Of a stretch of 6,802 bases of DNA, positions 1-4,354 are shown one piece after another (the stretch's first letter is position 1; each line of letters begins with the position of its first letter). Source of the stretch: Coriobacteriales bacterium (GTDB taxonomy: Bacteria; Actinomycetota; Coriobacteriia; Coriobacteriales; UBA8131); the NCBI GenBank assembly GCA_031261765.1, contig JAISJA010000111.1, positions 1 to 6,802 on the forward strand. Direction: 5' to 3'. The notes under the pieces were generated by a model. It worked only from the letters and a program-made list of their open reading frames with translations, did no database searches and was not told where the DNA came from. Made by a program: the position numbers and the translations under genes.

Positions 1-560
1 TCGCCTATGCCTATAAGGCAGTGCCAAAAGACCATGGCACTTAGCGTGACGAAGAACTGCGCGTTACCTGACACCCAAAGTTCTATTGAGCATACGGCCG
101 CAGAACATACGACGGCCACGAACGATCCTATAGCGGCGCCGGTTATCTTAGCTCCATAGCTTGTGGATATACGCTGTACCAATTGGTATATGGCGACTCC
201 AACGAACGGCGATATGACACCCATGTTTATGATGTTCGCACCAAGCGTGGTTATGCCGCCGTCGCCAAAGACCAGGGCCTGTATGACAAGCACGGCGCTC
301 ATGACTATAGTGGCGGGCCATGAGCCAAGTAATATTCCCGCCGCGGCGCCGCCCACGAAGTGCCCGCTCGTACCGGCCGCGACCGGGAAGTTAAGCATCT
401 GCAAAGCGAATATGAGCGCCGCCAAGACGGCGGCCAGGACTATCTTCGCGCTGTCGAAGCGCTTGCGTATCCAATACGACGCGTATCCTATTACCCCGGC
501 GCCACCTGCCCAGCAAACTGCCCATGTCTTCGTGTCAAGCATTCCGTCAGGTATGTGCAT
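1..560 (-). CDS. cbiM: CbiM-type substrate-binding membrane subunit of a cobalt/nickel ECF transporter (3' part outside window)
   Basis: Read on the minus strand from the ATG at 560-558, the frame stays open to the window edge (186 codons). It begins MHIPDGMLD, the hallmark N-terminus of CbiM/NikM proteins, in which the free amino group and His2 help bind Ni2+ or Co2+. Further family motifs are QMLNFPVAAGTSGH (residues 54-67), GGAAAGILLGSWPA (70-83), QALVFGDGGITTLGANI (94-110) and WHCLIGIG at 179-186. Several hydrophobic stretches fit a multi-pass inner-membrane protein. By family knowledge, CbiM works with CbiQ and the ATPase CbiO to import Co or Ni; those genes would lie left of the window and are not seen. 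The start is supported by GAGGAG at 571-566, five bases upstream. Co versus Ni cannot be decided from sequence; the nearby LarC-like gene favours Ni by context only. The frame lacks a stop because the window cuts it. Confidence 0.93.
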   Translation of the reverse strand, partial: MHIPDGMLDTKTWAVCWAGGAGVIGYASYWIRKRFDSAKIVLAAVLAALIFALQMLNFPVAAGTSGHFVGGAAAGILLGSWPATIVMSAVLVIQALVFGDGGITTLGANIINMGVISPFVGVAIYQLVQRISTSYGAKITGAAIGSFVAVVCSAAVCSIELWVSGNAQFFVTLSAMVFWHCLIGIG

Positions 561-680
561 TAACGCTCCTCAAAATACATAAGCCCCACTCACATCTACC
601 GTTATATCAGGCTATATAGTAGCATACAATCATTTAAATCATACCGATAAGGCCGCACGTCGCACCGAAAGGTTTACAGA

Positions 681-714
681 CGGCGCGCCGGCGCGTATCA
701 CCGGCGCGTATCAC
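681..714. repeat. 13-bp tandem duplication with overlapping GC-rich palindromes
   Basis: The 13-mer CCGGCGCGTATCA occurs twice head to tail (688-700 and 701-713). Its left part overlaps two perfect palindromes, CGGCGCGCCG (681-690) and CGCGCCGGCGCG (684-695). The block lies 11 bases after the DAHP synthase stop codon and about 120 bases before the cbiM start on the same strand. It could be a terminator-like stem or a protein-binding site, but no T-run follows on the minus strand, so a classical Rho-independent terminator is not supported. The rest of the 561-725 spacer is AT-rich and may hold the cbiM promoter: TATGCT and an extended TGCTACTAT lie near 615-630 on the minus strand. I recognise no riboswitch. 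Confidence 0.6.
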
Positions 715-725
715 AACCCGGTTGG

Positions 726-1544
726 TCAGACGATAACCTTACCCACCGCGGCGGCGATCTTCCTAAGTTCCTCTAAAAGCGCCTCAAACGCCGACAGCGT
801 AAGCTGCTGGGCCGCGTCTGATTTCGCCTTGGCCGGGTTTGGATGTATCTCTATCATGACGGCGTCTGCTCCTGAAGCGACGGCCGCTTTGGCAAGTGCC
901 GGCACCAGGTCGGCCTGTCCCGCCGGATGCGACACGTCAACGCATATAGGCAACAGCGAGCGTTTGTGGATGACCGGCACGGCCGATATGTCAAGCGTGA
1001 AGCGCGTGGCGATCTCAAACGTGCGCATACCACGCTCGCATAACATTATGTTAGGGTTACCATATTGTGTTATGTATTCAACGGCGGACAGCCACTCGTC
1101 TATAGTGGCGGCCATGCCACGCTTGAACAGCACGGGCATATGGTTTTTGGCCGTGGCTTGCCCGATGTCTTTCAATAGCTCGAAATTGGCCATGTTACGC
1201 GTGCCGATCTGCAGGGCGTCAACGTAGTCCATAGCCATATCTATATGTTTGGTGTCTAATACTTCGCAAAGGGACTTAAGCCCGTGCGCCTTGCTTGCGT
1301 CGCATATAAGCTTTAGACCTTCCTTGCCAAGCCCCTGGAACGAATACGGGCTGGTGCGTGGCTTGAAAGCGCCTCCGCGTATCCACGTAAGGCCGTTCCT
1401 CTCCAGGCAAGCCGCGACTTCCTCCATTTGCGCCGCGTCCTCTATCGAACAAGGACCTGCCAACATGGTTATAGTCCCTGGCTCGTGATATGGGACGTAC
1501 GGCGTATCTGCGCCGCCTGTGACGCCCGTGTTGTTCCCGCTCAT
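726..1544 (-). CDS. aroF: 3-deoxy-7-phosphoheptulonate (DAHP) synthase, KDO8P-synthase-like (B. subtilis) class
   Basis: This is a 272-residue cytosolic enzyme that joins phosphoenolpyruvate and erythrose 4-phosphate, the first step of aromatic amino acid synthesis. Family motifs in order are AGPCSIE (29-35), IRGGAFKPRTSPYSFQGLG (55-73), QIGTRNM (112-118), VLFKRGM (138-144), CERGMRTFE (169-177), DVSHPAGQ (203-210), MIEIHP (230-235) and AKSDAAQQL (240-248). By analogy with characterised members, the divalent metal ligands would be Cys32, His206, Glu232 and Asp243. Only about 28 residues precede the first core motif, so neither the N-terminal ferredoxin-like domain of Thermotoga nor the fused chorismate mutase of Bacillus is present. 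A separate chorismate mutase gene lies directly upstream and its stop overlaps this start (ATGA, 1544-1541). AAGGAG lies upstream within the preceding gene. Feedback control may therefore depend on association with that mutase; this is inference. Isoleucine uses 12 ATA and 6 ATC codons. Confidence 0.95.
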   Translation of the reverse strand: MSGNNTGVTGGADTPYVPYHEPGTITMLAGPCSIEDAAQMEEVAACLERNGLTWIRGGAFKPRTSPYSFQGLGKEGLKLICDASKAHGLKSLCEVLDTKHIDMAMDYVDALQIGTRNMANFELLKDIGQATAKNHMPVLFKRGMAATIDEWLSAVEYITQYGNPNIMLCERGMRTFEIATRFTLDISAVPVIHKRSLLPICVDVSHPAGQADLVPALAKAAVASGADAVMIEIHPNPAKAKSDAAQQLTLSAFEALLEELRKIAAAVGKVIV

Positions 1545-1810
1545 GAACGCATCTCCTTGCTTACGCGCAATATGGTCTCGTATATGGCACGCAGGTCGTC
1601 ATTGTACATGGGCCCGTTATTTATCGTCGAGACCTTCTCGAATATCTCCTCTTCACGTTTAGGGTCATAAAGGCCCATCTTCGCGTCCGGTTTAAGCGCG
1701 CGTATGGCAAGCGCTTCTTTTGCGCGCTCGTTAAAAAGCCCGACTAATTCAGCGTCAATCTCGTCTATCTTCGCACGATGCTCTTCTATGGATTCCAATG
1801 CGTCAGACAT
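1541..1810 (-). CDS. chorismate mutase, AroQ type
   Basis: This 89-residue all-helical enzyme converts chorismate to prephenate, the branch toward Phe and Tyr. It fits the AroQ pattern: HRAKIDEID (11-19), LFNERAKEALAIRALK (25-40), LYDPKREEEI (47-56) and a C-terminal ILRVSKEM. By recall of the E. coli domain, active-site equivalents are Arg12, Arg29, Lys40, Asp49, Arg52, Glu53 and Ser84. The position usually held by Gln (about 88) appears to be Arg. A frame extends upstream to 1891, but AGGGAGGG (1823-1816) with a five-base spacer points to the ATG at 1810, and all homology starts there. The gene overlaps the DAHP synthase by four bases (ATGA), so the two are probably translated together and may form a functional complex as in other actinobacteria. 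Its leader carries the inverted repeat at 1832-1867. Confidence 0.92.
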   Translation of the reverse strand: MSDALESIEEHRAKIDEIDAELVGLFNERAKEALAIRALKPDAKMGLYDPKREEEIFEKVSTINNGPMYNDDLRAIYETILRVSKEMRS

Positions 1811-1831
1811 GTTGGCCCTCCCTGTACGTTT

Positions 1832-1867
1832 AAGGAAACTATGGCGCAGCGCCTGTATTGTTTCCTT
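1832..1867. promoter_or_regulatory. nested inverted repeat in the divergent chorismate mutase / larC spacer
   Basis: Perfect outer arms AAGGAAAC (1832-1839) and GTTTCCTT (1860-1867) enclose an inner GGCGC-A-GCGCC (1843-1853). In a chorismate mutase transcript starting upstream, this would fold into a two-tier stem-loop about 20 bases before the AGGGAGGG ribosome-binding site. On DNA, the right arm overlaps the first bases of the TTGACA box of the divergent larC promoter (1866-1871). It could be an operator acting on both genes or an RNA leader structure. The repeat itself is certain; its role is inference. Confidence 0.45.
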
Positions 1868-1904
1868 GACAATATATACTCTTACTAGCATAACATAGTA
1901 TACT
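1866..1904 (+). promoter_or_regulatory. putative larC promoter, possibly giving a leaderless mRNA
   Basis: A consensus -35 hexamer TTGACA (1866-1871) is followed after 17 bases by CATAAC (1889-1894), which would place the transcript start about ten bases before the larC ATG. A second -10-like box, TATACT (1899-1904), lies six bases before the ATG at 1911 and would start the transcript at or beside the A of the start codon, but it has no good -35. No Shine-Dalgarno is visible before 1911, so either choice gives a very short or leaderless message. TATACT lies inside the palindrome AGTATACT (1897-1904) and so also reads as a -10 on the minus strand for the chorismate mutase operon. Confidence 0.5.
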
Positions 1905-1910
1905 TAAGAT

Positions 1911-2420
1911 ATGGATAAATTATATTTTGATTTTAGCGGTGGGGCGACGAAGGAAAGCATATTGGCGCAACTTATAGCCGCATGCGACAATGAATACCAT
2001 CATCGTGCGTACGATGACGTCAAAGACATATTAGCCAACTTCGCCATTAGCGATGGTGCTCGTAAGTTAGCAAACGACGTATATAGCGTGCTAGCACGCG
2101 CGGAGTCTTCAGTACATGGCATGTCCTTAGACGAGACGCACGTCCACGAGGTAGGCAATACTGACGCCCTGGTGCATATACTGACGTCTTGCGTACTTAT
2201 GGACAAGCTTTCGCCCGCCAGTGTAACGGCAAACCCTATGGCCCTGGGTTCAGGTACGATAATATGCGCCCACGGCGAACTTCCGGTACCGGCACCGGCC
2301 ACGGCGAAGATATTAGAGACATTGCCTGACGGTGCCTATCATGGCGGCGGCGAGGGCGAGCTGACGACGCCCACCGGCGCGGCGATGGCAGCCGCTTTCG
2401 TTACCGACTGGGAAATCTAA
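1911..2420 (+). CDS. larC: short LarC-like protein (N-terminal part of nickel-pincer cofactor biosynthesis factor)
   Basis: The 169-residue product resembles the N-terminal domain of LarC (DUF111), which inserts nickel into the pyridinium-bisthiocarboxylate mononucleotide to form the cofactor of lactate racemase and relatives. Visible motifs are YFDFSGG (5-11, a degenerate form of the usual YFDCFSGISGDM), AESSVHG (64-70), THVHEVGNTDALVHI (76-90), GSGTIICAHGELPVPAPAT (113-131) and GELTTPTGAA (149-158). Known LarC proteins are roughly 380-430 residues, or a LarC1 of about 270 joined to LarC2 by a frameshift. Here the frame ends ten residues after the GELTTPTGAA motif and the CTP-dependent C-terminal part is absent. 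No LarC continuation is seen in the other frames downstream; a repeat array begins seven bases after the stop. It may be a minimal paralogue or a 3'-truncated gene. The intact frame, good promoter and preserved His-rich motif argue against simple decay. There is no Shine-Dalgarno at the start. Seven of nine Ile codons are ATA. Confidence 0.8.
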   Translation: MDKLYFDFSGGATKESILAQLIAACDNEYHHRAYDDVKDILANFAISDGARKLANDVYSVLARAESSVHGMSLDETHVHEVGNTDALVHILTSCVLMDKLSPASVTANPMALGSGTIICAHGELPVPAPATAKILETLPDGAYHGGGEGELTTPTGAAMAAAFVTDWEI

Positions 2421-2426
2421 AACGCG

Positions 2427-2529
2427 AAGACTTTAAGCGGGCGCGTCCCTGGGGCTTATGCTTAATTGCAGTTGGCGCGAAGATGAGGCGAAGTTTACTA
2501 TGGTAAATGAGCCGAAATCTGAACGTCAA
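2427..2529. repeat. 103-bp direct repeat, copy A
   Basis: This copy matches 2618-2720 at 102 of 103 positions; the single difference is G2485 versus A2676. It begins AAGACTTTAAGCGGG and ends TCTGAACGTCAA. Internal features are TAAGC/GCTTA arms with an inner GGG/CCC (2434-2458) and a perfect small hairpin TTTAC-TATG-GTAAA. It starts seven bases after the larC stop. A frame from ATG 2458 to TAA 2532 (24 residues, MLNCSWRED onward) is open. So is a second frame containing RARPWGLCLIAVG and RRSLLW, but that one has no start codon here. Confidence 0.95.
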
Positions 2530-2531
2530 TA

Positions 2532-2617
2532 ATGACTAGGAGCGTTCTGCTTAATTGTATTTCGCGCGAGAACCCGACGCAGTTGGCTTGTGCCAATAAG
2601 GAGGGTTCACAGCGTGA
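2532..2617. repeat. diverged middle unit of the repeat array
   Basis: Between the two near-identical copies lies sequence that aligns without gaps to their cores. TGCTTAATTG is shared, then CGCG and later AGTT positions agree, with many substitutions between. In the frame of 2548 it reads CLIVFRARTRRSWL against CLIAVGAKMRRSLL in copy A: eight of 14 residues are identical, and Arg-Arg-Ser is kept although three of its nine bases differ. In a second frame, an ATG at 2532 (sharing its A with the TAA of copy A's small frame) gives 31 residues ending at TAA 2627, with LNC..RE........N...S.R in common with copy A. The unit ends in AAGGAGG (2598-2604), which leads into the GTG frame of copy B. Confidence 0.6.
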
Positions 2618-2697
2618 AAGACTTTAAGCGGGCGCGTCCCTGGGGCTTATGCTTAATTGCAGTTGGCGCGAAGATAAGGCGAAGTTTACTATGGTAA
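2614..2697 (+). CDS. candidate 27-residue cationic peptide within the repeat array
   Basis: GTG at 2614 is preceded by a perfect AAGGAGG (2598-2604) with nine bases between. The frame runs to TAA at 2695-2697. The product would begin MKDFKRARPWG, continue LCLIAVGAKI and end RRSLLW. Charge is about +6 from seven Lys/Arg and one Asp, with a short hydrophobic centre, one Cys and two Trp. I do not recognise a family. Support: the ribosome-binding site is the best one in the intergenic region, and the middle repeat unit keeps related residues in the same frame. Against: the frame is short, copy A carries the same frame without a start codon, and other frames of the repeat are also open. It may be a real small protein, a remnant of a longer repetitive gene (the frame is open back to 2536), or chance. 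Confidence 0.3.
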   Translation: MKDFKRARPWGLCLIAVGAKIRRSLLW

Positions 2698-2720
2698 ATG
2701 AGCCGAAATCTGAACGTCAA
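2618..2720. repeat. 103-bp direct repeat, copy B
   Basis: This is the second near-identical copy, 191 bases downstream of copy A, ending 24 bases before the lepB stop codon on the opposite strand. It carries the same internal hairpins. The small MLNC frame here starts at ATG 2649 and reads through the repeat end to TAA 2729 (26 residues). The one base change relative to copy A alters the protein in both open frames (Glu to Lys in one, Met to Ile in the other). The octamer CTTTAAGC recurs at 2431, 2622 and 2724, marking approximate unit boundaries of 191 and 102 bases. Confidence 0.95.
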
Positions 2721-2744
2721 ATGCTTTAAGCAGAAGTTCCAGGC

Positions 2745-3698
2745 CTAGTAGAATTTGAAGTCGCTGAGCGGCCAATACGTCATTATGACGTGTCCGCGCA
2801 CCGCGCTCACCGGGATTGCCCCAAAATAGCGGCTGTCGGCTGAATTAGTGCGGTTGTCTCCCATGACCCACAAATAACCGTCAGGCACGGTATATGGGAA
2901 CGTTACCGTGACGCCTGGCGCCTGCGTTGGCAACGGATATGACGGCTCACCGTTCGTATATGGCTCGTCAAGTGCCGTGCCATCAACGTATACCGTACCA
3001 TCTTTTAAGTCTACGGTCTGTCCGCCTGTGGCTATGACGCGTTTTACTAACGTGCGATCGGTCTGTATCTGGTCCTGGAAGACGACTATATCGCCTTTTT
3101 TGGGAGTCCCGAAGTCATATGAGACTTTCTCGGCCATGATCATATCGTTGGTCATTATGGTGGTCTCCATAGACCCACTAGGAACGTCATATTGGTCGAA
3201 CACGAACTGCTTCAACAAGAACACGACCACGATAGCGACTACGAACGTTATAACGAAGTCGAGTATGGCCCTGCCCCATCCGGATCCCTTGCTCTTACGA
3301 GCGGCAGACACCTTGTCTATATATGATTGGGGAATGTCGTCTTTGTCGTAATCGTTAAAATACTGGTCTGACCAGTTATCATCGTTACTACCAGGCGTGT
3401 AATTCGGACGCTCCGAGTATACGGGGAATCCGTTATAAGGCGAATACTGGCCGTTGGAATGGCTTCCTATGTATTGGCTATCGCCGCTGCCATAAGACGT
3501 GTTCTGGCCATACGGCGAAGTGCCGTTGTTTAAAGGTTGCTGTGACGTTACAGGCTGTTGCGGCGCTACATGTTGCTGTGGCACGCCAATACCTGGGGCT
3601 GGCACGCTTGGAGCGCCATATATTGGGTCTTGACCATATGATGGTTGTTGTCCATATAGCGGCTGGTTGTCATTTGTCTGCTGTGTTTCGTCGCTCAT
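2745..3698 (-). CDS. lepB: type I signal peptidase with long low-complexity cytoplasmic N-terminus
   Basis: The 317-residue membrane serine protease removes signal peptides from exported proteins. Residues 1 to about 125 are low complexity, rich in Gln, Pro, Tyr, Gly, Asn and Ser, with YGQ-type repeats (YGQQPSYGQDPIYG at 15-28). One membrane segment follows at 144-162. The catalytic core comes next: DVPSGSMETT (171-180, Ser176 nucleophile), GDIVVF (202-207), TLVKRVIATGGQ (216-227, Lys219 general base) and the box E motif GDNRTNSADSRYFG (280-293). Expected topology is a cytoplasmic head with the catalytic domain outside. The gene follows hisE by 12 bases. There is no Shine-Dalgarno before ATG 3698, only the repeated GATAGTATGATAGTATG; an in-frame TAG just upstream rules out a longer start. 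Coupling to hisE translation is likely. It is the last gene of the run; no convincing terminator is seen downstream. Confidence 0.96.
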   Translation of the reverse strand: MSDETQQTNDNQPLYGQQPSYGQDPIYGAPSVPAPGIGVPQQHVAPQQPVTSQQPLNNGTSPYGQNTSYGSGDSQYIGSHSNGQYSPYNGFPVYSERPNYTPGSNDDNWSDQYFNDYDKDDIPQSYIDKVSAARKSKGSGWGRAILDFVITFVVAIVVVFLLKQFVFDQYDVPSGSMETTIMTNDMIMAEKVSYDFGTPKKGDIVVFQDQIQTDRTLVKRVIATGGQTVDLKDGTVYVDGTALDEPYTNGEPSYPLPTQAPGVTVTFPYTVPDGYLWVMGDNRTNSADSRYFGAIPVSAVRGHVIMTYWPLSDFKFY

Positions 3699-3710
3699 AC
3701 TATCATACTA

Positions 3711-4025
3711 TCACATGCGTGCTGCCAGCTCACCAGCAAGTTCGCTGATGGACACGCCATAACGCTCCGTCACGACCATAAGATGGTAGATAAGGTCGGC
3801 GGCTTCGTAGCGTATATGGTCATGGTCGTTATCCTTGCAAGCGAGCACGACTTCAGTAGCCTCCTCGGTAATCTTCTTTAACGCGTAGTCTTCAGGCCCC
3901 GTCAGGAGCTTTGCAGTATAACTGCCTTCCGGTAGTTTATCATGCCTGTCCTGAATAATATCTGAAAGCGTGTTAAGCGTCTTGCCTATGTCGCATGGTT
4001 TTACGTTTGCCGTACGTTCTCCCAT
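3711..4025 (-). CDS. hisE: phosphoribosyl-ATP pyrophosphatase
   Basis: HisE hydrolyses phosphoribosyl-ATP to phosphoribosyl-AMP and pyrophosphate, step two of histidine synthesis. The 104-residue product shows the all-alpha MazG-like pattern: LPEGSYTAKLL (31-41), KKITEEATEVVLACK (50-64, Glu54, Glu55 and Glu58 as probable metal ligands) and YEAADLIYHLMV (73-84, Glu74 and Asp77). A longer frame opens at 4142, but its first 39 codons only translate the end of hisI in another frame. The start at 4025 has AAGGA (4035-4031) five bases upstream, overlapping the hisI stop. The family normally has about 90-110 residues, so this one is complete. HisI and HisE are separate here rather than fused. Confidence 0.95.
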   Translation of the reverse strand: MGERTANVKPCDIGKTLNTLSDIIQDRHDKLPEGSYTAKLLTGPEDYALKKITEEATEVVLACKDNDHDHIRYEAADLIYHLMVVTERYGVSISELAGELAARM

Positions 4026-4035
4026 TTTCGTCCTT

Positions 4036-4353
4036 TCAGTTAGCAGGTCCCAAAACCCTGTAGAAGCAGCTGCGGTTGCCAGTATGGCACGCCGGGCCCG
4101 GGCTGTCAACCTGTACGAGCAGGCAGTCCTCGTCGCAGTCATACGCTATGGACTTCACCTGCTGCGTATTCCCGCTTGTCTCGCCCTTGTTCCAAAGCTT
4201 ATTCCGGCTACGGCTCCAGAACCACGTTGTACCGCTCTTCTGCGTGAGCTTTAACGATTCCTCGTTCATCCACGCGAGCATAAGTACCTCTTTGCTATCG
4301 TATTGCTGCACTATTGCCGGGATAAGCCCATCGGAGTTGTATTTAAGTTGCAT
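4036..4353 (-). CDS. hisI: phosphoribosyl-AMP cyclohydrolase
   Basis: HisI opens the adenine ring of phosphoribosyl-AMP to give ProFAR, step three of the pathway. The 105-residue zinc enzyme has IPAIVQ (11-16), [10 protein letters not shown] (23-32), [17 protein letters not shown] (46-62), DCDEDC (72-77) and [14 protein letters not shown] (84-97). By family knowledge, Asp72, Asp74 and Asp76 bind Mg, and Cys73, Cys89 and Cys96 bind Zn; all are present. The ATG follows the hisF stop after one base (TAA-C-ATG), with only a weak GGA upstream, so translation is probably coupled to hisF. hisE begins ten bases after its stop. Confidence 0.96.
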   Translation of the reverse strand: MQLKYNSDGLIPAIVQQYDSKEVLMLAWMNEESLKLTQKSGTTWFWSRSRNKLWNKGETSGNTQQVKSIAYDCDEDCLLVQVDSPGPACHTGNRSCFYRVLGPAN

Positions 4354-4354
4354 G

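Noticed and set aside
163..582. 139-residue plus-strand frame
   Set aside because: It is antisense to cbiM, whose CbiM motifs on the minus strand are clear; the plus-strand product has no recognisable domain or ribosome-binding site.
681..714. Rho-independent terminator after the DAHP synthase
   Set aside because: The GC-rich palindrome is present but no T-run follows on the minus strand.
1811..1891. Longer chorismate mutase start at 1891
   Set aside because: The extra 27 residues show no homology, would cover the inverted repeat and the divergent promoter, and the strong AGGGAGGG supports the start at 1810.
2421..2744. LarC C-terminal half continued by frameshift, as in lactobacilli
   Set aside because: I read the downstream plus-strand frames and saw no LarC2 motifs; the sequence is the repeat array.
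2421..2744. CRISPR array or insertion sequence
   Set aside because: Units are about 100 bp, few, and not separated by unique spacers of constant size; no transposase, terminal inverted repeats or target duplication is seen.
4026..4142. Longer HisE start at 4142
   Set aside because: The added residues are an out-of-frame reading of hisI; AAGGA before 4025 and normal HisE length fix the start there.
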